In this document: piece by piece, positions 9,650 through 18,551 of the stretch | How positions within the stretch are numbered: position 1 is the stretch's first letter | Layout of the letters: each line of letters begins with the position of its first letter | DNA from: Bog-159 sp963738375 | GTDB taxonomy: Bacteria > Acidobacteriota > Terriglobia > Bryobacterales > Bryobacteraceae | Length of the DNA: 64,000 nt | Direction: 5' to 3' | NCBI GenBank assembly: GCA_963738375.1 | Contig: CAVTWL010000002.1 | Coordinates: 749,362-813,361 of the forward strand | The notes under the pieces: generated by a model | Told to the model about the DNA's origin: nothing | Databases searched by the model: none | The model's input: the letters and a program-made list of their open reading frames with translations, nothing else | Made by a program: the position numbers and the translations under genes

Positions 9650-10383
9650 TCAGTTCAATTGGTCGAGTCCGGCGTAAGTGCTTTGCGCCCCCCCCGCATA
9701 GGTGACCACCGCCGAAAACCGATAGTTGATCGATGCGGTCACCGCGCTCAGGCTCGCAAGATTGCGAATCCCGGTGCCATAAGGCTGGGGTAAACGATGT
9801 CGCCCGCGCCCACCAGATCAATCGGAGTGCCGGTAAAATTGCCGTTAGCGTCCAATTTCGTAAACCGGTTCGAAAGTCTGTTCGCCGCTGGTGCTCACCA
9901 GCACGACATTAGCAGCCGCCAATTAGCAGGCGCCAAATTCTCGGCATTCACCACAAATAGCGACAGTGCCAGCAGATCGGCGCTGGTTGGAATCCCAAAA
10001 CGCCCCGTTTCGAGGCAAGTAAGTGTGAGGTCCGAAAATGCCGTCGCCATTCAAATCCCCCACCCCCGCGCTGCTCCCGGCGCTGCACCCGCTACCGTCA
10101 GCGGAGCCTGAAAGGTTCCGTCGCCTCTGCCCAATAAGATCTCTGGGCCAGAACTGGTCAGTACCAGAAAGTCGGTCTTGCCATCGCCGTTGAAGTCTGC
10201 CGCTAAGACCTGCGCGGCGTAGGCGTTTGTCACCTGAACGCCGGCCAAGCCGTCGCCACTCAAATCGGCTGCCGCATTCGCGCTCGGAGCGATTCCAGTG
10301 GAATCAGTTAGTAGTCTGTTTGCGCTTGTAGTCCCGTGGCTACGCAAAAACACCAGGACAGGAATTTCATCGAACATAATCAA
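9650..10383 (-). pseudogene. Broken FG-GAP/VCBS repeat protein (C-terminal part)
   Basis: Minus-strand remnant with at least three frameshifts and no intact N-terminus. Residues such as ADFNGDGKTDFLVL and LLGRGDGTFQAP near 10,100-10,200 are classic FG-GAP calcium-binding propeller repeats. In another frame the end reads GTPIDLVGAGDIVYPSLMAPG, then LASLSAVTASINYRFSAVV and the stop at 9650. Such proteins are secreted in Acidobacteriota. No signal peptide or promoter is seen at the left end of the coding part, so the gene looks truncated as well as frameshifted. Sequencing error can explain the frame breaks but not the missing start. Confidence 0.65.
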
Positions 10384-10492
10384 ACGAAAGAGGCCCGCCG
10401 TAAAAGAAAAGGAATTCCGCGGAAAGAATAGCGTCGCGGGGGGGTGTTTTGCGCGAGTTCCTCAAAAGGGTAGCTGTCGCCGGTCGCTCCTT

Positions 10493-11302
10493 TCAGCCCT
10501 TCAGCACATCCGCCATATTTGTGACCCGCACTCCCACATAAAAAGTCCCAAACAAGGCGTAAGCGGCACTAACCTCATCGAAGCGCATCTCGTAGATTAG
10601 CTTCTTGAACACCAGCGGATCTTCCGCGAACAGATCTACGCCCCATTCCCAATCGTCGAAGCCAATCGATCCCGTAATGATCTGCTTTACCTCGTCCGCA
10701 TAACGCCGGCCGACCATCCCGTGCTCGTGCATCATCCGCTGGCGCTCGGCCATGGGCACCTGGTACCAGTTCACTGCTTCGCCCCGCCGCCGATCCATTG
10801 GGTAGAAGCAAATATACTTGCAGTCCGGAATTTCCGGCCAGAGTCGCGGCGCCATCGCCTTCCCTTGCCGCGCAAGCTGCGCCGAAATCTCCCCGTTCCA
10901 AGCTTCCGAGTGAGCCTCGACTCCGCGCTCTGTCAGGCTCCGATATAGGTCCGTGGTCGACGCATAAAGCCCCAACTCCACCATCGAAAGATACGAACTG
11001 GCCGGCTCCATGTATTCCGCAAGCCGCAGCCGCGCCATTTCGATCTCCGCCCGGTTCAACTCCTCAAAGGTCCTCCGAAAATGCACAAACATAAGATCGC
11101 CCTTATGGCCGATGAGCGAATAAACCGCCGTCTGGTGTGCCGCTCCCTGCTGCATACCCTTCAGGGCGGCCCCAGCCTCGTCCAGCATGGAGTCCTGTTC
11201 GACCGTGGGCAATGCCTTCCACGCTTGCCACCGGAAGCGCATCATCTGGTGCAAAACACTGGCCCCTTCCAGGGTCAAGGGAACGGCGGGAATCGATGTC
11301 AT
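10493..11302 (-). CDS. hemQ: Coproheme decarboxylase HemQ (chlorite-dismutase family)
   Basis: 269 aa. HemQ makes heme b from coproheme in the coproporphyrin-dependent pathway. The conserved core is visible: CKYICFYPMDRRRGEAVNWY at residues 161-180, whose Tyr167 is the expected catalytic radical tyrosine, then MHEHGMVGRRYADEV with His194 as probable heme ligand, and DDWEWGVDLFAEDP followed by MRFDEVSAAYALFGTFYVG. Length and spacing match HemQ rather than true chlorite dismutases. No other heme genes are adjacent. It is followed by the FG-GAP remnant. Confidence 0.92.
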   Translation of the reverse strand: MTSIPAVPLTLEGASVLHQMMRFRWQAWKALPTVEQDSMLDEAGAALKGMQQGAAHQTAVYSLIGHKGDLMFVHFRRTFEELNRAEIEMARLRLAEYMEPASSYLSMVELGLYASTTDLYRSLTERGVEAHSEAWNGEISAQLARQGKAMAPRLWPEIPDCKYICFYPMDRRRGEAVNWYQVPMAERQRMMHEHGMVGRRYADEVKQIITGSIGFDDWEWGVDLFAEDPLVFKKLIYEMRFDEVSAAYALFGTFYVGVRVTNMADVLKG

Positions 11303-11584
11303 CTGTACTCTTTATTTTGGCACAAGGCGTGCTAATTCGATCATTGCAACCGAACAACAGGTGCCAGAGCTTGGGGGATTTTAAGCATAAACACCTGATT
11401 TTGGCAGATTTGAGGGGATGACAATGCTGATCCAATCGAACGTTCTGAGCGAAAGACCCCACTTCAACCCACCCGCGAGCGGCGCAACACCCATCTCGTT
11501 AGGCGCCGCCGCCCGCTCGAGTAAGAGCGCCAACTCCACACCCCAACGCCAGGTCCCTTCTAAACGGAACTGCTGCAAGACCTG

Positions 11585-12661
11585 TCAAGGCAAATGCTGT
11601 ATCGGCCGCTGCCGCTTCTGATCCACGGCAGGCGACAAGCCCGCTCCCGAATCGCCCCACTCGAATAGCGCAGCTGCCCACGTAAGTCCCGCCCCGAAAC
11701 CGGCCAGTAGGACATTATCGCCCAGCGCCGTGACCTTTCGGTCTAGCAGATCGCCCAATGCCAAAAGCACCGAGGCCGAACAGGTGTTGCCGATCCCCAT
11801 CATGTTCACGATCCACTTCTCGGCCGCAATTCCGGTGCGTTCCTGCAGTTGCTCCACGATGCGAATGTTAGCCTGATGGACCAGCACCCAATCCAGATCG
11901 TCCGGCTGAATCCCGGCCCGCGTGCACGTCTCTATCAGCATCTCCGTGCCGCGCTGCGAAGCAAATCGAAACAAGGGACGTCCCTGCATGGAAACCGTTG
12001 CGCCCCGCGGATCGCCGTTGCCTGGCGCCTGCCAGGGCGCGGCCGATCCACCATGCGGCACATGAAACAGCTTGGCCCCCGATCCATCCGACCCCATCAC
12101 CCACGACCGCAGAGCGATCCCCGCCGGGCAAGCCTCGATCAGAAACGCAGCCGCCCCATCCCCAAACAGAATTCGCGTATGAGCGTCATCATCTGACAAA
12201 TGGTGCGTTACGGTATCGCTCGCCACCAGCAATACCCGCTGGGCTGTACCGGCGCTGATAAAACTCAGCGCCGTAATCAATCCTAGAACGCCACCCGAAC
12301 ACGCCGCGTTAAGGTCGAAAGCCGGAATCGAACCCAACTCCAGCGCATGCACGATCGCCGGACCGCACGGGCAAAGCGGGTAATCCGGGGTGAATGTGGC
12401 GCATATCAGGCAGTCGGGTTGAAACGACGGATCCTTCGCCAGAGCCAGTCGCGCGGCCCGCACCCCCAGCGTAGTGGTGGTCTCTCCGGGGCCTGAAATG
12501 AAGCGCGATTGCACGCCGCAGCGCGCCCGTATCCATTCCGGATCCACGCCCAATTCCACAGCCAACTGGCTGTTTTTCAGTGCTCTGGAAGGAAATGCCT
12601 GCGCGTAGCCCGCAACCCGGAACCGGGTGCGTTGCAACGGAAGGGGTCCTTGTTGCTGCAT
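11585..12661 (-). CDS. 3-oxoacyl-ACP synthase III family protein (FabH-like)
   Basis: 358 aa thiolase-fold condensing enzyme. The catalytic triad is intact: Cys121 in DLNAACSGGV, His262 in LVHQANIRI and Asn292 in GIGNTCSASV. The N-terminus has the FabH-type WIRARCGVQSRF segment and the C-terminus ends in GFGAGLTWAAAL. It would condense an acyl-CoA with malonyl-ACP. It is not among acpP/fabD/fabG genes, so it may be a secondary FabH homologue used for a special acyl chain or a secondary metabolite; that is inference. The last 25 residues are a polar tail beyond the usual end. Confidence 0.9.
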   Translation of the reverse strand: MQQQGPLPLQRTRFRVAGYAQAFPSRALKNSQLAVELGVDPEWIRARCGVQSRFISGPGETTTTLGVRAARLALAKDPSFQPDCLICATFTPDYPLCPCGPAIVHALELGSIPAFDLNAACSGGVLGLITALSFISAGTAQRVLLVASDTVTHHLSDDDAHTRILFGDGAAAFLIEACPAGIALRSWVMGSDGSGAKLFHVPHGGSAAPWQAPGNGDPRGATVSMQGRPLFRFASQRGTEMLIETCTRAGIQPDDLDWVLVHQANIRIVEQLQERTGIAAEKWIVNMMGIGNTCSASVLLALGDLLDRKVTALGDNVLLAGFGAGLTWAAALFEWGDSGAGLSPAVDQKRQRPIQHLP

Positions 12662-12776
12662 GATTGCCCCCGAGTGCCCCCTTCCAACGGTAACTCTATT
12701 CGATCCACCGCTACCAAGTTTAACAGGGTTTTAGTACTAGCTGTGGTCGACGAACTTTCAAGGCGAACCAGGGATA

Positions 12777-13490
12777 CTATCCGTGCTTCAACTTTACCTT
12801 TCGAAATGCCAGAATCACGATACCCGGCATCGCCAAAACAATCGAAACTGGCTCCGGGTAGCCGCCACCTCACCGTACTCAAATCCGGTAACCAGGCCGC
12901 CAAGGGCGTTGCCGCCATTCTTGCTGCCGAAATAGGCGTTACCGGAACCACCGACGATCCCGGTGGGCACACGGTTTGCGGACTGCATTGCGCTTCATTG
13001 AGATAGAGGTAAGGAGCGGAACTCACGGGTCCGGTCACCGTCACGGTCAACAGCAAGTTCCCATCGGCAGGATCGTAACGAACGGTGTACCGTTTATGAG
13101 GAGTTCTTTGCCGCCAGTTTCCGGACTCAAGGTGGGCAACGCCCCCATAAAAAAGCCTTCGCTCCCGGATCCGACATTCAAATCCGGATTCGCCAGGTTC
13201 AGATCGCCAGATTCCAGCGACGTGTAGGAAAAAACGAAAGTGTAAGTGCCGCCAGCCCGCCGTTTTGATGGGCTTGGCTGTCATAAATGTCAATCCAGCG
13301 ATGGATCTTTCACCTGGAAAAGCGGTGCTGCTGTTGGTAGGTTCCCAAACCAAGAAAATTCGGGCAGCCGAAAGGCTCGCAAGTTCCCGGTCCCCTGCAT
13401 GGGAGGGTCGCCCAGCACCAGGTTGCCGGGCTGCAACAAGCGCCAGTCCGCACCAAACCAGCCGCTACCAGGCAAAAAGCTCCTTCAATT
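12777..13490 (-). pseudogene. Frameshifted PEP-CTERM exported protein
   Basis: The 3' end, read in the correct frame, gives GYPEPVSIVLAMPGIVILAF followed by RKVKLKHG and a stop at 12,777. This is a textbook PEP-CTERM tail: the PEP motif, a hydrophobic helix and a basic end. It marks a protein sorted to the cell surface by an exosortase. Upstream, other frames give YTFVFSYTSLESGDLNL, NPDLNVGSGSEGFFMG and LNEAQCSPQTVCPPGSS, fitting a beta-rich extracellular domain. At least three frame changes are needed to join them. The exact start is unclear, and the region near 13,490 may instead belong to another broken reading frame. Confidence 0.55.
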
Positions 13491-13638
13491 AACCTAATCC
13501 GCAGCCTTTCTCCCAGAGAATAGTGCCATTTGCGGATCATTGCAATAGGTGCTGGTTTCCTCTGCCCGGAATGCGCCGGATTTGGTAATATTTCCACCCA
13601 CAAACACATCGTCCGTCCGCGTGCGACCCACGAACTCC

Positions 13639-14394
13639 CTACAACCTGGCCGCAACCGCCCGCCGCGCCGCCTGCGCCTCCTCCGAAAACCACATATCCA
13701 GGAAATGCGGTAGCGCGGAACGGTCCGGCGGTGTGTCTTCTCTACCCCCGAAATCGCGAAGTGACTTCTTGATCTCCCGGTACGCAATCGGAGGTTTCGC
13801 CGCCAAAAACCGCGCGCATGCGACAGCCCGATCCCGTACCTGCTCTGCCGGCGCCAGCTCCCGCACCAACCCCACCTCCAGCGCCCGCGCCGGACTCAGC
13901 GGCTCCCCGAACAACAGAATCTCCCGCGCCCGCGCAATGCCCACCGCATCCGCCAGCATGCGCCGGATCGTGTGGGAAAGCGCCAGCCCCAGGTTGATCT
14001 CGTTCAGCGCAAACCCGAATTCACCATCCGCCATCACCCGGAAATCGCAGGCGATCGCCAAAATCGCGCCTCCCGCAAATGTGTGCCCGCTCAACGCCGC
14101 TACCACCGGTTTGGGACACCGGAAAATACTCTCGTACAAGTCGATAAACCGGCCGAAGAAAGCCCCCATCCCCTCCCGGTCGTACCCAAATACCTCACGA
14201 ATATCGAACCCGCTCGAAAAGAATCGCGGCCGGTCGCTCGCCAGCACCAACCCGCGCACGCTTTCGTCGGCCGTCGCGGCCGCCACCGCAACGCACAATT
14301 CCTCCACCAGCGCATAGTTCAACGCGTTCGCTTTCCCCCGCGCCAGCGTCAGAATCGACAATTCACCGTTGCGTTCTACTTGTATATGTTCCAT
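13639..14394 (-). CDS. Enoyl-CoA hydratase/isomerase family protein
   Basis: 251 aa crotonase-fold protein that acts on acyl-CoA thioesters. The oxyanion-hole regions are seen as FFSSGFDIREVFG (residues 58-70) and LSGHTFAGGAILAIACDFR (101-119). Glu132 in NEINLGL aligns with the first catalytic Glu of hydratases. The second catalytic Glu is not obvious, so isomerase or another crotonase reaction is also possible. The C-terminal helix region is normal. The gene stands alone on the minus strand, with a divergent membrane-anchored protein upstream. Confidence 0.87.
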   Translation of the reverse strand: MEHIQVERNGELSILTLARGKANALNYALVEELCVAVAAATADESVRGLVLASDRPRFFSSGFDIREVFGYDREGMGAFFGRFIDLYESIFRCPKPVVAALSGHTFAGGAILAIACDFRVMADGEFGFALNEINLGLALSHTIRRMLADAVGIARAREILLFGEPLSPARALEVGLVRELAPAEQVRDRAVACARFLAAKPPIAYREIKKSLRDFGGREDTPPDRSALPHFLDMWFSEEAQAARRAVAARL

Positions 14395-14476
14395 TTGGCG
14401 CTACTGTAACATGCCGCCCCGATTAAGGAACTTTCGGCCCTCCCCGTTCGTATTGTTGCTAGAACGGAGCAATCGA

Positions 14477-15007
14477 ATGTCTCGAAATCCGCGCCGTGGC
14501 GGCGCCTTGGCCGGCATCATATTGATCATGCTGATTGTGGGTTTGGTCGGCTTTGCCGCGCTGGTCTCCACCGGCCTCTACGTTGCTGACCGCGTTCGCA
14601 TATCGGATAGCGATTCGCGCGACGAAACCACCCTCGAAACCCCCTTCGGCAGCATTCGCGTCCACGAACACAATAATCTCGATCCCCAGCGCATGGGCGT
14701 GCCCATTTACCCCGGCGCCGTGCGCGAGCGCGATTCCCGCCAGCTCGCCAACTTCCGCTTCGATTTCGGCGACGTGCATAAAGCCTTCTCTGTCTCCGCC
14801 GCCGAATATCGCACTCCCGATTCCATCGAGCGCGTCACAGATTTCTACCGCGACGAACTCCCTCACTGGATGATCAGCCAGAAAGAAAACGGCCGCACCC
14901 AGTTGTCCTTCACCAAACATGGCTACAAACGCCTCATCGCCATCCACGAGCAGGACGGCCAGACCCGCATCGGGCTTGCTTATATAGGAGAGCCTGAGTC
15001 AAACTGA
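14477..15007 (+). CDS. Membrane-anchored hypothetical protein
   Basis: 176 aa, starting at the ATG 14,477 with GGAGC upstream. One N-terminal membrane helix (GALAGIILIMLIVGLVGFAAL, residues about 9-29) is followed by a mainly hydrophilic domain outside the membrane. The domain has MGVPIYPGAVRERDS and RTPDSIERVTDFYRDELPHW, a pattern shared with many acidobacterial proteins of unknown function in which a predicted polypeptide unit tracks with a change in state. I do not recognise a named family. It lies 23 bp before the zinc-ribbon membrane protein on the same strand, which suggests an operon. Confidence 0.65.
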   Translation: MSRNPRRGGALAGIILIMLIVGLVGFAALVSTGLYVADRVRISDSDSRDETTLETPFGSIRVHEHNNLDPQRMGVPIYPGAVRERDSRQLANFRFDFGDVHKAFSVSAAEYRTPDSIERVTDFYRDELPHWMISQKENGRTQLSFTKHGYKRLIAIHEQDGQTRIGLAYIGEPESN

Positions 15008-15030
15008 TTTCAGGGGCCCGCGCCCCGCTC

Positions 15031-15714
15031 ATGCCAGAATTCTGCACCTGCGGCGCACAATTGCCGCCCGACGCCCGGTTTTGCCATCGCTGCGCTAAAC
15101 CGCAGCGCGAAGACATCGCCGAAGTAACAGTCGAGTCCCCACCGGAGCCAAGTATCCCTGTTGTGCCCCTCCGCGAAGCCGCTCCTCCGCCCACCACTCC
15201 AATCCGCGTCAGTTTTCACAACGCTACCGCGGTGCGCATCGCTCTGCTCATGGCCGGTCTCGCCTCGCTGCTCAGCGCGCTTCCCGCCATGGCCCTCGGT
15301 TTAGGCGGACTGGCAATTTGGTGGCTGGTCGCGGGATTCCTCTCCGTGGTCCTTTACCGCCGACGCACCGGCCAATACCTGACCGTCGATAGCGGGCTCC
15401 GTATGGGCTGGATCACCGGTCTCCTGGGCTCAACCATCACCTCCGTCGTCTTCACCGTCAGTGTGGTTCCCCTCATCAATGGCGGCGGTATCGCCAAACT
15501 CTACGAAGAACAGTTCCACAAAATGTACGGCAACGACCCCAATGTCGCGCAAGCCATGAAGATCCTCCAGACCCCCAGCGGTCTTGCCATGGTGGTGATC
15601 TTCGCTCTCCTGTTCTTCTTCCTGATTATCACCTTCCTGTGTACCGCCGGCGGAGCGCTAGGCGCGAAACTTGCCGGCGGCGTTACCGGCCCCGGCCCGA
15701 AAGCCGCGCGCTAG
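15031..15714 (+). CDS. Zinc-ribbon membrane protein
   Basis: 227 aa. An N-terminal zinc ribbon (FCTCGAQLPPDARFCHRC, residues 4-21) supplies four cysteines. A Pro-rich linker follows, then four hydrophobic helices at about residues 68-90, 92-110, 128-152 and 188-212. This architecture (zinc ribbon plus multi-pass region) is frequent in Acidobacteriota, usually without known function. It follows the membrane-anchored protein 23 bp upstream and its last 32 bp overlap the 3' end of the convergent EamA gene. Confidence 0.7.
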   Translation: MPEFCTCGAQLPPDARFCHRCAKPQREDIAEVTVESPPEPSIPVVPLREAAPPPTTPIRVSFHNATAVRIALLMAGLASLLSALPAMALGLGGLAIWWLVAGFLSVVLYRRRTGQYLTVDSGLRMGWITGLLGSTITSVVFTVSVVPLINGGGIAKLYEEQFHKMYGNDPNVAQAMKILQTPSGLAMVVIFALLFFFLIITFLCTAGGALGAKLAGGVTGPGPKAAR

Positions 15715-16633
15715 CGCCAGGTCCCGCCGCGGCAGCCCGGCTCGATGCCGGTTTGCTGTAGCGCTTCACCAGCGCCACCCCGGCAAAAATAATCGCCATC
15801 GCAGCCGCTTCCCGCCAACCGAAGTGCTCGCGATAAAACAGCCACCCCAGCGTCACGGCTACCACCGAGTTGACGTAAGGGTAAATCGAAACCACCGCCA
15901 CCGGCAGCCGGTCCAGCGCGAATATGTAAGCGCTGTATCCCACAATCGACCCGAAAGCCACCAGATAAAGCATCGCCCCCACCCCACGCGCCGACCAGTG
16001 AATCGCCGGCTGCGGCACCAGCCACGCAAACGGCAGAAAGGCCAGCCCCGCCGCCAGTTGCTGCACCGCGCCAATCACAATCGGATGTGTGCCCGTCCCT
16101 CGCCGCCGCTGGTAAAGCGACCCGAAGGCCCACGCCGCCATGCCCAATTGCAGCAGCAGAATCCCGTTCAGCATGCCCGCCTGAAAATTGTGGCTCTGCA
16201 TCTCCGGCGCGAATAGCAAAGCTGCCCCTCCCAGCCCCACCAGCATTCCCAAAATCGCCGGCGGATGCAGCGGCTCCCCGCCAGGCATTAACGCCTCAAT
16301 CCCCACCATCCAGAAAGGCGAAATGGTAATGATCAGGCAGGCCAATCCGCTCGGTACCCACTGCTCCGCGAACACCAACCCGCCGTTCCCGATGCCTAGC
16401 ACCAGCACGCCGCTGAAACAGGCGGCTCGCAAATCGCGTCCGCGCGGCAATTTTTCCCCGCGCACCAGAATCGCCGACAGCATCAGCGAACCGGAGATCA
16501 TGAACCGCGCGCAAATCACCACCAGAGGCGGGAATGACTCCAGCGCCATCCGAATCCCTAAGTAAGTGGTCCCCCAGAAGAAACAGACGGCAGCCAGCGC
16601 CAGATAGGCGCTGAAGTGCTGGTGGCGAGGCAA
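15683..16633 (-). CDS. EamA family (DMT superfamily) transporter
   Basis: 316 aa with about ten membrane helices in two repeated EamA units. The opening AYLALAAVCFFWGTTYLGIRMALESFPPL is typical of the RhaT/EamA group, and the second unit has YLVAFGSIVGYSAYIFAL and TLGWLFYREHFGWREAAAMA. These proteins export or exchange metabolites or amino acids; the substrate cannot be read. The 3' end overlaps the convergent zinc-ribbon gene by 32 bp. The last about 25 residues are a Ser/Ala/Gly-rich tail that could reflect a late frame change. Confidence 0.87.
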   Translation of the reverse strand: MPRHQHFSAYLALAAVCFFWGTTYLGIRMALESFPPLVVICARFMISGSLMLSAILVRGEKLPRGRDLRAACFSGVLVLGIGNGGLVFAEQWVPSGLACLIITISPFWMVGIEALMPGGEPLHPPAILGMLVGLGGAALLFAPEMQSHNFQAGMLNGILLLQLGMAAWAFGSLYQRRRGTGTHPIVIGAVQQLAAGLAFLPFAWLVPQPAIHWSARGVGAMLYLVAFGSIVGYSAYIFALDRLPVAVVSIYPYVNSVVAVTLGWLFYREHFGWREAAAMAIIFAGVALVKRYSKPASSRAAAAGPGASARLSGRGR

Positions 16634-16648
16634 TGTCTCAGCGTATCA

Positions 16649-18022
16649 TTACGGCGCGCTGGCCGGTACGCAGCGGAACACGACGATCCGATTCGAAGTC
16701 GTAGTGACACTCTGCTGCAACGTGGAACCGCCGGCCGTGAACCTGGTGACATGCGAAGCCAGACTCGCGTTGGCATTGAAATTCTCCACCGGCACCGCCA
16801 ATGCCGCCGCCGATCCCTCGCCAGTGACCGACGAAAAATCGTATTCGTATAAATTATAAACGGCGCCCGGTGTCAATCCGCTCACCGTAACCTGCAATAT
16901 CAGGCTCGACATCCAGGAGGTTGGCGGCTGATTCGTGCAACCCAAACCCCAGTTGCTCGATCCGATCTTCGGATTCTCGTAATCGTAACCCGCAATCGGA
17001 TCAGCCGGATTCGCCGTGCCCTGCGTCAGGGTCGGCCCCCCGATGGTGACCGCCACAGGCAAGGTCACGCCAGCCGTGTCTGCGGGCCCCGAGATAGAAA
17101 AGCCGTAGTTATGCGGCCCGCTGATCGAAACCCGGTCATACCCCGACCCACCCGCGCCCGTCAAAATCGTTCCGTCACCCGGAATGATGATCGAATATCC
17201 CTGCGCGCCCTTCTGATTGGCCCCCGCGCGCGTGTTCGGCAATGACCCGAAAGTATACCCGTAAATATATGGCGTGCACCCCGTGGTATTCGAACCCGCT
17301 CCTGGCGGAATGGCCGGATTCGGCCCGAACTGGGTGCCCACCAGAGTATAAGCGCCATGATCGTCAAAGTAAACCACATCGTCCGCATAATAAGTCGCGT
17401 CGGCCGGCGAGTGATTGGTCCCAATCTTCATCACCGCCACCTCGTGGTCATACTGGGTGCCCGCGCCGCCCTGGATTAGCAGGGCCAAGGTCACCTGGTG
17501 TCCCGCGATGACTTCTTGCTTCACCCACGCCATGTACTGTTCGTAGCCCGCAACGCCGGGCGTCTGTCCCGAGTAAGCGAACGTGGCTCCCGCCAGCCGG
17601 GAGTTGGCGATGCACTGCGCCGCGTCGGCATAAATGTTAGGTCCGGAAACACCAGTGCCAGGATCCTCAATCAGTAGCTGCGCATTGAAATTTGCCCGCT
17701 CCTTGTGGGCGGAACATCCCCCGCTCAGCCCCGACTGCGACAATCCCGTGCCGCAAATCAAGCGCGCATTGAACTGCGACATCCATTGCCCATTATTCAG
17801 CCCCGCCTGCATCATCGAAACTTCGCCGCAATAGCCGTTGTTGTTTTCCCATTGATAAAACGGCTGCACCGCCTGCCGCGGATAGATGTAAAAAGTGGTC
17901 GCGGGCGGCGTAGTGCCGTCGACCAGTGCTTGCCCGCAGCCAGGCTCGGCGCCGGTAGCCCTCCACGGCGCCAGCAGTGCCGTCAGCGCCAATACCAACA
18001 CGAAAACGCGCCTTTGCCGCAT
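16649..18022 (-). CDS. Secreted protein with possible papain-like cysteine peptidase domain
   Basis: 457 aa from the ATG at 18,022, which puts a clean signal peptide first (MRQRRVFVLVLALTALLAPW). The mature N-terminal half has NNGYCGEVSMMQAGL, then YDHEVAVMKIG and VVYFDDHGAYTLVG. The Cys-His-Asp order is what papain/C39-like peptidases use, but I cannot assign a family. The C-terminal half is Gly/Thr/Pro rich and beta-like, typical of a secreted adhesive or carbohydrate-binding region. It is followed upstream by a small molybdopterin-fold protein only 4 bp away, so the two are probably co-transcribed. Confidence 0.6.
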   Translation of the reverse strand: MRQRRVFVLVLALTALLAPWRATGAEPGCGQALVDGTTPPATTFYIYPRQAVQPFYQWENNNGYCGEVSMMQAGLNNGQWMSQFNARLICGTGLSQSGLSGGCSAHKERANFNAQLLIEDPGTGVSGPNIYADAAQCIANSRLAGATFAYSGQTPGVAGYEQYMAWVKQEVIAGHQVTLALLIQGGAGTQYDHEVAVMKIGTNHSPADATYYADDVVYFDDHGAYTLVGTQFGPNPAIPPGAGSNTTGCTPYIYGYTFGSLPNTRAGANQKGAQGYSIIIPGDGTILTGAGGSGYDRVSISGPHNYGFSISGPADTAGVTLPVAVTIGGPTLTQGTANPADPIAGYDYENPKIGSSNWGLGCTNQPPTSWMSSLILQVTVSGLTPGAVYNLYEYDFSSVTGEGSAAALAVPVENFNANASLASHVTRFTAGGSTLQQSVTTTSNRIVVFRCVPASAP

Positions 18023-18026
18023 CCCG

Positions 18027-18514
18027 CTATTTCCGTAATTGAACCACATGGATTTTTTCGACCATCCGCACCGACCGGGCCGGCCGTTGATCGCTCGTAA
18101 CCACCAGCCGGATGGGCCCCTGCTGGTCATTCAGCGGTTTTCCGCCGCTGCCGTCCGCAACGATCACCCGCGTGTTTCCCACTCCCGCGTCAAGTTCCCC
18201 CAGGCTGAAAACTACCTGATACCCGTCGCGCGCCTCCACCAGCAAATAAGAAGCAAGGGCGTTGCCCCGCAGCTCTTTTCCGAAAGGAAGCCCGGCCTTA
18301 GCCAGAATATCCGCCAGCGGCACCCCCTCGTAGGAAGCCTCGCCCCACCCATCTCAGTCATCGTGACCGTTTGGTGCGGCATCTTGGCCAGTTCCTCAGT
18401 CGAAAGTGTGAACGGCGACGCCACGTCGCCGTCAACCGTCAGTTTCCCCGAAGGTCCGGGAGTTGTCTGCGCCGCGAGCGCCGCCGAGCATAGCAATACC
18501 ATCCACACGCGCAT
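18027..18514 (-). CDS. Small exported molybdopterin-binding-domain-like protein, frameshifted
   Basis: About 160 aa when two frames are joined. The first frame (18,514 down to about 18,340) has a signal peptide MRVWMVLLCSAALAAQ and GKLTVDGDVASPFTLSTEEL. The second frame continues with VPLADILAKAGLPFG, ALASYLLVEARDGYQVVFSL and GPIRLVVTSDQRPARSVRMV. This is the oxidoreductase molybdopterin-binding (SUOX-like) fold. It is short and lacks a visible Cys ligand for molybdenum, so it may only keep the fold. A single-base loss near 18,340 explains the break. It probably forms an operon with the papain-like candidate. Confidence 0.7.
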
Positions 18515-18551
18515 GATCGTTCAGTATACAAGACGCTGCCCGGCTGCTCCC

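Noticed and set aside
11381..11578. Short minus-strand open frame between hemQ and the FabH-like gene
   Set aside because: No Shine-Dalgarno sequence, homology cue or start context that would set it apart from chance.
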